Below, one piece after another: positions 48,816 to 59,340 of a DNA stretch of 64,000 nt. A program made the position numbers and the translations under genes. Positions within the stretch are counted from its first letter, which is position 1. Each line of letters opens with the position of its first letter. The stretch is from Solen grandis (taxonomy: Eukaryota > Mollusca > Bivalvia > Adapedonta > Solenidae), in NCBI GenBank assembly GCA_021229015.1, contig CM037789.1:36522469-36586468 (forward strand), in the 5' to 3' direction. The notes under the pieces were generated by a model. It was not told the origin of the DNA. It searched no databases and was given only the letters and a program-made list of their open reading frames with translations.

Positions 48816-51800
48816 TTTTTTATTATTATTATTTTTATTTTTTTTCTTCCTTTGAGGTTCAAATTAAAACAGGTGCCGATGAGAGCAGCATGAAATTTCA
48901 AACAGTAGCACAGGCTTTGGCGCTTTTGACGATATTGTTTTTCTTTCATGTGACGTCACATGACGCAGGGCTAAAAAAAGCTACAAAAGTTGTACGCCTC
49001 TACGCCGTCATGTCTGGACCGATTACTTGTATTTTTACAGAATATATATATTAAGTTTTGTTGGCGGATTTATACATTTTGCAATATTTGAAAAGACAAG
49101 GATCTATGGCTGAACCAATTCGAACTTTGGACCAGAAAAGTTTGAATATTACAAGCACTCAGATAAGCTAGAAACATGAATTTGGACAGAAAAGTACCTA
49201 TTGATTTCTTTCCGCTCGAGAAAACTGTGTCGTATGACAAATGACTCATGACCGTTTCAAATTTTGTTTCCAAAACAAACGTTTTTTTAGCACTGGAAGG
49301 CAAAGTTTTTGACCGATTTGCATAAAATTTTCACTGAAGGTGCAACATAGCCTTTTTGTCATCAGTCACTTCCGCTTCCGGAAAATAGCTAAGGTCAAGG
49401 TCACTGTCAATTATCTTTTTTTCTTCGGCCTTAAATTCTCAAAAACGAAAAAATTTTTTTCGAGACACTAGCGTAAATTTGTAGTGCTTTTAAAGATCTT
49501 TCAGATGATAATAGTTTTTTGAAGTCGGCGTCGAATAGTTGAGTTATTGCAGAAAAACAAAATGTTGCAACCCTAAGCGCCGTTTATTGGATAAGTGATT
49601 ATACCTACCTGGATAAATTTTTTTTTTGTTAATAAGAGTTAATATAATTTTTAGATCAATGCCAGGCCGTTCTTTTGGTGTTTAAATTTTAAAGATTGAC
49701 CTAATATTCATTAAGTTAAGGAAAAAACAAAACGATATGAACATATTTACCCCGATTTTTGCCGTATGCTCAAGGTTTAAACGCCCGAGCTACAAAGTGT
49801 TTAAAGATACATCAATATGAAGGCGAGGGAATTGTGGGAAATGAAAAGACCTTTCTAACGATACCTAGCTTTTTAAAATTGGACTTTATAAAAGGAAGTT
49901 ACAGAAAACTAAGAAGCGTAAAACCGTTCTTTCATGCCCCCCCGTAAGTCCCATCACTTGATTCTTTTTTTCGAAGAAACTAATGTTTTTTAAAAAAAAC
50001 ATACAATTTTTTTTTATTTTTTTTTGCATGAGTAATTGGGTTTCTAATGATAGCAGATTTTAATGATCACCATAAATTATAAAGTTATTTGTCGAAAGGC
50101 AATAATAACATGACATCTTTTTGCGATTTTTGCCGTTTTCTTTTTAAAAAAATTTCTAATCCAAAGCCCCGTAATAGAAAATTGAAACATGAAACACGTG
50201 AAATGTTGGAAATTTAAAGGCCTTTCTAATGGTACCTTGCTTTAAAATTGGACAACGATATCCTTTAAGGAAGTAAGTGAGAAATAAGAATTCATTTAAA
50301 AGTTCTTTCATGCATTTCTGCAGTTAGTCCCTATCATTGATTGTTTTTTTTTTTAAAAACTATTCATTTTTGAAAATAAACATAAAGAACAGTATTATTA
50401 CGTGATGCAAGCGGTTCTATGGTATGCAGTTTTAAAGATCGGACCATTAATTAAAAGTTATTTGTCGAAGGGCAATAAAGACATGACATGGTTTTTGCCG
50501 ATTTTTTTTGCCGTTTCTTTGAAAAAACTTTCTTTATCTTAGACCGTAACAGAAAATTGAAAATGAACACGTGAAATTTGGAAATATAAAGGCTTTTTTT
50601 TATCACCGAGCACTTGTGCTCGGGTGGCTTTTCTGGTCGCCTTTTGCCGCCCTGGTCGTCAGTCGTCCGTAGTCCAACAATTCTTGTGAACCTCTAGGGC
50701 CACAGTTTTGGCCCCAACTTCATGAAACTTGGTCAGGAGTTTGTTACTGATATCTCGGATGTTTCGAAATTGCTCATGTGGTCAAAAAATAGGTTACTAG
50801 GTCAAATCTTAGAAAAACATTGTGAACACTCTAGAGGCCATAACTTTGGCCCAACTCAGAAACTTGGTCAGGATGTTTGTCTAATGATATCTCGGTGATT
50901 TTGAAAATTGGGTCATGGGGGTCAAAAATAGGTCCCAGGTCAAATCTTAGAAAAACTTTGTGAACACTCTACAGGCCACTTTAGCCCAATCTTCATGAAC
51001 TGGTCAGAAGGATTGCTACATGTATTCAGATAAGTCGAATTGGGTCATGGGGGTCAAAAACTAGGTCGCCAGGTCAAATCTTAGAAAACCCTTTTGTGAA
51101 CATCTACAGGCCACAGTTTTGTCCCAATCTTATGAAACTTGGCAGGAGTTGTCTACATGAAATCCGGAGAGTTTGAAATTGGGTCTGTGGGTTCAAAAAC
51201 TAGGTCACCAAGTCAAATTTAGAAAAACCTTTGAACAATCTAGAGGCCACAGTTTTAACCCAACGTCATAGCGTTGGAAGGTTTTGTCTATAATATCTCG
51301 GAAGGAAGAGTTGAAAGGGCAGTGGGGTAAAAAACTAGGTACCAGGTCAAATCTAAGAAAATCCTTGTGAACACTCTAAGGCCACATTTTGGCCCAACTT
51401 CATGAAACTTGGTCAGGATTTTTGTTTAAATGAAATCTCGGAGAATTCGAAATTGGGTCATTTGGGGTCAAAAACAGGTCACCGGTCAAATCTTTGAAAA
51501 ACTTTGTGAACAACTAAAGGCCACAGTTTTAACCAATCTTATGAAACTTGGTCAGGATGTTTGTCTACAGATACTGGATGAGTTCGAAATTGGGTCATGT
51601 TGGGTAAAAAAAACTAGTTCACCAGGTCAAACCTTAGAAAAACCTTGTGAACCTCTATAGGCAAATTTTTTGCCCAATCTTCAATAGATTTGGCAGGTGT
51701 TTGTCTTATTGATATTTGGATCAGTTCAAAAGAGTCACAGAGAACAAAAACTGGTCCCAGGTCAAATCTTAGAAAAATCTGTGAACAATCAGAGGCCTAA

Positions 51801-52593
51801 TTTTGTCCCATCTTCTTTTTAAATTGTTATGATGTGATTCTAATTCCAGTTGATTTGCAAATTCGGTAGATCAATATTAGGTCACTTATCAAATGTTAGA
51901 AAAACACTTTGATGCCGATTTTTTGTCTTATGCTTACACAGCCATCTTACTCAGGTGGCGACCAGGCCATATTGGCCCTCTTTTTTAAAATTGGACACCA
52001 TAAAGGAAAAGTTAGTGAGAAATAAAAACTAATTTAAAGTTCCTTTGCCTTCGCATTTTAGTCCTAACACTTATTGCTTTTTTCTAAGAAACTATTAATT
52101 TTAGTCACCTTCCATGTCTCAAGAGAGTATAAAACGATGAAGCCATTTCCGTCCGTCGTCCGTCCGTCGCCACAATTAGTTTTTTTTTGCACTCAGCATC
52201 TTCATTTTTAAATAACACTTCAAACTTTATAACAATGTTTATTCCATAAAATTTTGGGGTAAAGTTCGATTATGGCTGATATCGGCCTATTAGGTCAGGA
52301 TTATGCCCCTTTTTAAAAATTGAAAAATTCTAGATTTCACATTGCATTGCACTTTAAAATTAAAATTTTAACAAAGCCACATATTCCCTTTTGAATGCAA
52401 ACTTTAAAATTTAAATTATGTTTTATGACATCACAGATTTCCTCTGCATTTATTTATGTTTGCACTCTACAGCGTCAATTCGGACGTTTTTCTCAATTTT
52501 TGAAGATGTGTATTTCAAAAAACTAAAAGTTGATCAGGTTTGACATGGTTTGCATGCAGAAAGCCCTTTCTTTTGTCAGAACAAAAGGAGTCT
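48816..52593 (+). mobile_element. Array unit 9, interrupted by another element
   Basis: Starts like unit 7. From 49560 it holds a different core type (360-400 bp period, 'gttatttgtcgaaggg' and 'caataaagacatgacat') and is interrupted at about 50600-51985 by the element listed next. Ends near 52593 with hairpin CTTTTGT/AACAAAAG, GAGTCTA. Confidence 0.5.
50600..51985 (+). mobile_element. Nested GAGCAC/GTGCTC element with about 140-bp core repeats
   Basis: The 5' hairpin CACCGAGCACTTGTGCTCGGGTG is split in the noisy sequence as CACCGAGCAC, TT, GTGCTCGGGTG. Core units recur about every 140 bp with 'gaggccacagttttggccc', 'gaaacttggtcaggatgttt', 'ggtcaaaaactaggtc' and 'aggtcaaatcttagaaaaac'. The 3' end has CTCAGGTGGC, hairpin GGCCATATTGGCC and CTCTT. 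I know this type from bivalve intergenic DNA. Base quality is poor. Confidence 0.75.
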
Positions 52594-55500
52594 ATTATTA
52601 GACTTTCTGCTAAACAGAAAGTCCTATGGGGTTTTGTTTTGTTTATTATTATTAGGACTTTCTGCGTAAAAACAGAAATCCATTGGGTTTGTTATGTTTT
52701 TTTTATTCTTCTTATTCTTTTTTTCTTCCAAACTGAGGTTAATTTAAGCATTTGCAATGTCCCAGGGCCATGAAATTTAATTGGCATATACTTACGATAA
52801 ATTTTTTTCTTATTTTATATGCCTAGCGTCAATTTTACGTACATTTGAAATTCACAAAAGTTTGTACGCGGTCTACAGCCTTTTTTTGGGAACCGATTTT
52901 CACAAATTTTCACAGATTGTGATATTAGGTGAGTTTGTCATCCCGGTTTTGTTTTTCAAAATTCGAAAAGTCCATGGTTCTATAGCGAATCCAAGATCGA
53001 ACCAAGGTCGTAAAATTTTTTTATGCTTATAAAATCGTCCTATTAAGATAGAAAGTTGATATTTAGTCAGATATAGGTTCTCTGAAGTTTTAAAAAAAAA
53101 TTTTGTGAAAATAAATGTCATATGACGCACTGACGTCATTATAAGATATTGTTTTTAATATTAACAAGAGTATTTCATAGTTGAAATTGTCGAAGGGCAA
53201 TGAAATTTAATGACACATGCTTCAATTGCTAAAAGTTTGATTTCTATGATTTTCATTTGCCATGACTCATATGACGTCACCTTTAAATATGCAAAAAATT
53301 TTGTACGCGGCCAGGCCATTTTTAGAACCGATTTTCAAAATTTTCAAGAAGTTATATTAGTTCTAGTTGTGATCCCGGTGTCCGTTTTTCAAAAATCGAA
53401 AAGTCCAAGGTTCTTAGCGATTCCAAGATTCGAACCAAGGTCGTAAATTTTCAAATTCTTAAAAATCGTCCTATTTGAGATAAAAAATGATATTGGGTCA
53501 GTATAAGGTCTCTGGGGTCTTAAACATTTTGTGAAAATAAATGTCTATGACGCACGTACGTCATATTGAAAGAATTTTTTTAATCTAACAAGATTATTTC
53601 TAATGTTGAAATTTTCGAAGGCAATGAAATTTAATGCCGCATGCTTCAGATGCTATATTTCATTTCAATGATTTTCAGAAGCCTATGACGTCATAACGTC
53701 CATTTGAAAATTGACTACGAAATTTGTAACGGTCCAAGCCTTATTAAGGGGGCCCCTTTCATCAAATTTTCAGAGAATGTGTAATTAAGTCTAGTTGTGC
53801 ATCAAGTGTCCTTTTTCAAAATTCGAAAAGTCCAGGTTCATAGCGAATTCAAGATTCAACCAAGGTCGTAAATTTTTAAATGCTTATAAAATCGGTCCTT
53901 TTAGGAAGAAAAGTGATATTTGGTCAGTATATGGTCTCTAAAGTCTTTAAATTTGTGAAAAGAAACGTCATATGACTCAGTGACGTATTATATGATAAGA
54001 TTTTTAATATTAACAAGTTATTTCTAAATGTTGAAATTTCGAAGGGCAATAAAAATTTAATAAAAATGATTTAACGCTAAAATTTCGATTTCAATGATTT
54101 TCGAAGCCTTTGACGCATATGCGTCACATTTAAATTGACTCGAAGTTTGTACACGGTCCAAGCATTATTAATGGCCCGTTTTTCATCAAATTTTCAAAAG
54201 GGTGTGTAATTACCTTCTTATTGTGTATACCTGTCCTTTTTTCAAAATTCAAAAGTCCAAGCAAATGGGGATCCAGATTCGAACCAATGACTCAATATTT
54301 AAATCTTTAAAAACTGTCCATTTGAGATAGAAATTAAATTTTGTCAGTTAGTAGGCTCTGGGGGGTTTAACATTATTGAAAATAAAGTCATAGAGTCACT
54401 GACGTCATTTTTTTTATTATTATTATTCTTTTCTTCTTTCCTAACTAAACGCTTTTTTAATATTTTGCAAAGTCCTAGGACGAGAAATTTTTATGGATAT
54501 TGGAGTGAGGAAATTTTGATTTCACCCCTACTGTATAGTAGCCATATTAATAAATATCGATTTTTGTAAAAAATTAGTTGAATAAAAATTATAGCTGAAT
54601 AATTGACATTTCCAAAGATTTTTGTTTATTAAAATTGGTTTACGTACAAAGTTATAACAAAAAAACTAAATGAAATAAAACAAATTTTGCTGAAATAGCT
54701 GTTTTCTTTGAGGTTTAACTCAATATCTCAGAAACGAGAAGATAAGTTTATACATTATGCGTAAAAATGAGCAGTTTTAAAACTTTCAAACGGTACCAAA
54801 TTTATTGAAATTGGACTTCATATAAGAAATTACATGGAAAATAAGATATTTCATAATCATGCTCATAAAAAATGGAAAAGGCCGGCAGGGGCACCAAGCT
54901 TAAACTCGCAACGACTTAAAAAAAAAAAAAAAAAAAAAAAAAAATAAAAAAAGCAATTATGGGCATATTTGATTTTTTTTTTTGTCGAATGTTGACTGTT
55001 TCCAAAAAACATTGAAGTTAATACATTAAACGGCACAAAACAAAAATCCGTATTTGCAACACTATGTATAGCGAGCAGTTTGCAAGCCTTGAAAAATTCA
55101 CACGCAGCCCCATTTTAGCCATCTAAAAACGCATTGTTTGCTAACGAATTCATTTGCATCATTTGTAGGCTGGGATTTACCTTTCAAAATATCACCATAG
55201 TTGAAATTCCGGAATTATGGGCAAAACTACGGAGCCCAAACACGCCAAAATCGCTAAATCGTTTAAACTACCACGTTCGAAAGGATATAGCACTATACAA
55301 ATACAATACTTCTTCCTACGAGGCTAAAATTAAACAAGGTTACAACTGAGTGGAGGATGAAATTCTATGTGTGATGAATTAGAAACTTACATTTGAGCAT
55401 GTTTCATTTTTCTTTCAGTCATATGACAAAGATAAATTTTGTATGTAAATACATGGCAAGATATGGGCGGACTTTTATTAAAATTCCAGAATGTTTCTAT

Positions 55501-55635
55501 TTTGGGCTATTTTATATAGAAATAGAGGAGATAGAAAGTTGCAAATTTGGACAGATTACTATTATGTATTTCTAATTATACAAATAAAGCGATGTTGCGA
55601 AAGTCCTATCATTCGTTTAAAACGAATGACATCTA
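52594..55635 (+). mobile_element. Array unit 10 (noisiest copy of unit 1)
   Basis: Two damaged 5' hairpins at 52596-52700. Then the same core order as units 1 and 5, but with very many missing bases (TGACGTCA often reads GACTCA or GACGCA). The 54530-55380 stretch is an unrelated AT-rich segment with a poly-A run near 54917-54945. Ends at CATTCGT/ACGAATG near 55631. Confidence 0.55.
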
Positions 55636-55862
55636 TTATTATTATTATTCTTTTCTTCTTCCTAACTAAAGCTTATTTTTATATGTTGCAATGGGACCTA
55701 GGACGATGAAATTTTTATGGCTTATTGTACGTGAGGAAATTTTGTTTCAAGATTTTGCACCCTATGACGTCCACTACCACACTAAAAATAGGAAAATGGG
55801 TTCGCGCTCTACAGCCTCATTAGGCAGATTTCTTCAAATTTCACAATGGTACATATTGAATC

Positions 55863-55962
55863 NNNNNNNNNNNNNNNNNNNNNNNNNNNNNNNNNNNNNN
55901 NNNNNNNNNNNNNNNNNNNNNNNNNNNNNNNNNNNNNNNNNNNNNNNNNNNNNNNNNNNNNN
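55863..55962. other. Assembly gap of 100 N
   Basis: Exactly 100 N. The array is cut mid-core at 55862, and non-array sequence resumes at 55963. Confidence 0.99.
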
Positions 55963-57429
55963 ACCGGGTTCAGATCTAGGTTGCAAGTCTGATCCAGCTG
56001 GGGAATTATTTGGCTACATTAAATCTCATTAAAAATAAAATGAAAAAAAAAGTTTAAATGAGAAAATATCGAGGTTGTACCGGGAGCCGAATTCTAGTGG
56101 TAACGGCGGTGACTATACGGATTTGAAGGCTGCGAGAAAGGTTGAGCAGTTTTCAAGACCACCCAAGGGACAAAGTATTGATAAAACAACAGTCGAGGTA
56201 GTGGGTGGTATTAGACAAGAGCACCACCAAGCGGATGCAGACGCTCATCTGATTTTTTTTTCGCCAGTCACCATGTATGAACTAGACAATTAAGTTATAA
56301 TATTCCCAAAAATCAAAAATAGGGGGGTGGGGCAAATCTTGATGTAGTACCCACAAGGCAAACCAATATTTCTGCTCTGTGAACATTTGAGAACCGAGAG
56401 ACTTCTAAGTTTCAAACCAATACATGCAATGGATTAACTTAGACAGTACTTTCATGCAAAACTGAACAATTTTCAAGTTGTGAAAGGCCAACAATATGCA
56501 TTAAATCCAAATAAGAGTTATTTAACCTGATTATTTTGGAGAATTGGGAAGTGGTGTGTAAAGTTTACATGCAGTGATTACTGAGATATGGCTATGATAG
56601 TTACGGAGAAAAGCATGTGCAAAGCAATTTTGCACCCTCTTTCTCAAAGGGGGCATTATACTTGACCCTAATAAGCAAAACTGATACTTTCTGAGTGTAA
56701 AAGGGCCATAATTATTGCAATAATAAAGATAAAGTTATGGTTCTTGCAGCACAGAGTCAACTTATGGTGATGAATTAGTGTTCCAAGTTTAAAAGGAATA
56801 GCTTTGATAGTACATGTGAAAAAGTTGATTTAAACATTAAAGTCCCAGTAACTTATAGATGTTAGACCTAAATCCGAATGCACTTACAACATATATAATT
56901 CAGTTTTAATTTCATCACTGAAAGACCTTGGGAAATGCCTAATTTACAAGAAAGATTCTATTAGAAAAAATGCAAATTGTGGCTGTCTCGTTCTATATTT
57001 AGCTCAGAACAATGACAGCATAAAATTAACATACAAGGGATTTTTCAGAAGTTCATGGATTTTCTTCCTATCTCTTCTACTACCGTGTATCATTATTTAT
57101 TCAGTCTATAGACAAAGTCCATGAACTTCTGAAACACCCCATGTACACCGAGACATCCGTGGTTTTACTGAACAGTGTGTTTCGGAACAAGCTCCGCCCA
57201 TCTTTCTCACTATTTTGCCCTGTCTGAACAACTAAGACTTCCGGGCGAATATTTCATTATGTGGGCTTAATTAAACATGAAGAGGTTAATCAAACATCAT
57301 TTGAGGCTTTGCTAATTAGAAATTTTGAAAAAATATATTTTTCCCATCTATAACGCACTGGGTCTTTAAATTTAACCAGGGTGAATGCTGACGCCAACGG
57401 CAGGGTGATGATAATAGGACATCATTCTT
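55963..57429. repeat. Interspersed repeat remnants with a 16-bp inverted pair
   Basis: No gene is supported. Text such as 'aaagggccataattattgc' and 'gttccaagtttaaaagg', and the closing 'gctgacgccaacggcaggg', resemble the composite repeat at 3030-3985. An exact inverted pair, TTCAGAAGTTCATGGA at 57044-57059 and its complement at 57118-57133, can form a hairpin. An open frame at 56075-56293 has no recognised domain. Confidence 0.45.
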
Positions 57430-58402
57430 AGCTCACCTGAGCACAACGTGCTCAAGGTGAGCTTTTGTGATCACCCTTCGTCCGTCGTCGTGTGTCGTGC
57501 GTCGTCAACAATTTGCTTTAAACGACATCTCCTCTGAAACCGCTGGACAGAATTAAATGAAACTTGGCAGGAATGTTCCTTGGGTGAGGCTCTACAAAAG
57601 TTGCTAAAAAATCATATTGATCCATGAAGAACTCTGGTTTCCATAAAAAAGAAAAATAATTTGAAAACTTTAAAAATCATCTCCTTCAAAACTACTGGCC
57701 AGATTTCAAAAGAATTTGGTACAGATGTTCCTTGGGTCAACCTCTACCAAAGTTGCTAAAATTATTCCGATTCGTAAAAAAACATGTCCGCCAGGGGCGG
57801 GGCTTCTTTGCCTAATATGTATATAGAGAAACCTTTAAACAACATCTCCTCTGAAACCACTGGACAGAATTTGATTAAACTTGGCAGGGATGATCCTTGG
57901 GTCAACCTTCACAAAAAGTTGCTAAAATAAACTTGATCCATGTAGAACTCTAGTTGCCATGGCAACAACAAAAAAAATGAAAACTTTAAAAATCATCTTC
58001 TTCAAAACTACTGGCCAGATTTTAAAATAAATTGGTACAGATTTTCCTTGGGTTAACCTCTACCAAAGTTGCTAAAATTATTCCGATCCGTAAAAAAACA
58101 TGGCCGCCAGGGGCGGAGCTTATTTGCCTTATATGTATATTGGGAAAACTTTAATCAACATTTCCTCTGAAACCACTGGACAGAATTTGATTAAATTTGG
58201 CAGGAATGATCCTTGGGTCAACCTTTACAAAAGTTCCTAAAATAAACTTGATCCATATAGAACTCTGGTTGCCATGGCAACAAAAAGAAAAAAAAATGAA
58301 AACTTTAAAAATCATCTTCTTTAAAATAAATTGGTACAGATGTTCCTTAGGTCAACCTATTTATCTCAGGTGAGCGATTTAGGGCCATCATGGGCCTCTT
58401 GT
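57430..58402 (+). mobile_element. GCTCACCTGAG-family element, second copy
   Basis: Same 5' hairpin, GTC/CGT tract, core units (about two and a half), inverted CTCAGGTGAGC and 'gggccatcatgggcctcttg' end as the element at 28236-30203. The last core is shortened. Confidence 0.85.
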
Positions 58403-58854
58403 TTTTTAAATAATTGCTTATCAATCAACATAAAATAATCCCGATCGAATCCAACACAATATTGGTAAAAATCAATCAAAAAGTTTACACCAATCATCCA
58501 TTTTTTTAAATATAAAATATATCAATACTTAAACAGTTACATAGAGAGAAGTTGTTTTTTGGTGTTGTTTTTAATTAAAAACTAAATATTTTGTGTATCT
58601 AAGAACATAGATTAACATAAACTGTCAGTTTTAACATCTTTGAAACATCTTATGTTTATTGAGAGTAAGTTATGAAGACAGCCTGTTACGAATACTACAA
58701 GTTATGCCAACAAAATTGCAACTGTCGCCAAGGTGAAACGTCATTTTATACCGTGCAGTCCATGACTACTTTGCAGCTTATTTGCATCTTGGGTTTTGTG
58801 ATTTTTACAGACAGCTTTACACCCCCCCCCCCCCCCCCCACCTCACGCATCATG
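58403..58854. other. Intergenic with poly-C run
   Basis: No gene is supported. An 18-base C run lies at 58822-58839. Confidence 0.55.
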
Positions 58855-59080
58855 AACAAATTTACTCACTTATGAATTCATTTACTGAATGGTATATGAA
58901 ACTAGAGTGTTCTCTGGAACACAGGTGTAACCTGCTGAAGACGGAAAAGTGATCCCTGTGTCACCTGTTTACAGCAAGTGACACAACAATGGTGTTTCTC
59001 TTTGCCATGCAGACTGTATAGAATCGGAGCTACAATATTGTATGAGCAAACAGAGACAGCTCCTAATGATTATCCGATTT
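58855..59080 (-). repeat. TTAA-MITE fragment carrying a nested insertion
   Basis: The outer parts ('gaattcatttactgaa', 'tggtatatgaaact', then 'tttgccatgcagactgtat' and 'tacaatattgtatgagcaaa') match the minus-strand element at 62868-63077 and the 57-bp unit. Inserted between them at about 58907-58990 is the 'ggaacacaggtgtaacctgc' motif also seen at 3045-3165. Confidence 0.55.
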
Positions 59081-59109
59081 ACCAAAGGTGTAAAAATGTG
59101 TTTATATAT

Positions 59110-59340
59110 AGGAAAGTGATGTCCAGCTAATCAAAGAAAGTGGAAGACCCTGAGTGCTGGCTCCCTTAGGAATACTGCTGAGACTCAAACCAACAACTGT
59201 GAGGGACAGTGCAAATTGTTCAACTACCTGCCATCCGTAAGTCAGCTTGACAACTTTCTCACATGAAAAATCTGAGCGACAAGATTGGGACTAAAACCCA
59301 CAGTTGGCAGAGAATGTGTCGTAGTTAACACCGGGCTGCA
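59110..59340 (-). repeat. Degenerate tRNA-like SINE
   Basis: Diverged relative of the SINE at 7018-7224. It shares 'gtgatgtccagctaat', 'ggaagaccc', 'ctcacatgaaaaatc' and 'gggactaaaaccca' in the same order. The promoter boxes are mostly lost. Confidence 0.5.

Larger units (their letters stand above)
32921..55862 (+). repeat. 23-kb head-to-tail array of Helentron/HINE-like elements with TGACGTCA-rich satellite cores
   Basis: The array is built from units of 1-4 kb. A full unit has one or more 5' hairpins (AGGACTTTCTGCC...GGCAGAAAGTCCT), ATTGGGTTTGT, a TTATT/TTC tract, then about 450-bp tandem core monomers. It ends with the inverted copy of the 5' motif (GCAGAAAGTCCTAT), a 3' hairpin, 4 bases and CTAG followed by TT. 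Core monomers carry one or two TGACGTCA palindromes, a 'tacagcc' anchor spaced 445-455 bp apart (for example 33341, 33795, 34245, 34706, 35157, 35609, 36054) and a 'ttcacagaatgtgtatgtta' type anchor. No transposase is encoded. Open frames here are chance. Confidence 0.85.

Noticed and set aside
33011..54400. Many 60-120 residue open frames in the array
   Set aside because: They follow satellite monomers, share the phrase TAIISGPIFIKI or similar in copies, and sit in error-rich sequence. No protein family is recognised.
56075..56293. 72-residue open frame just after the second gap
   Set aside because: No domain recognised, no splice context, and its surroundings look like interspersed repeat.
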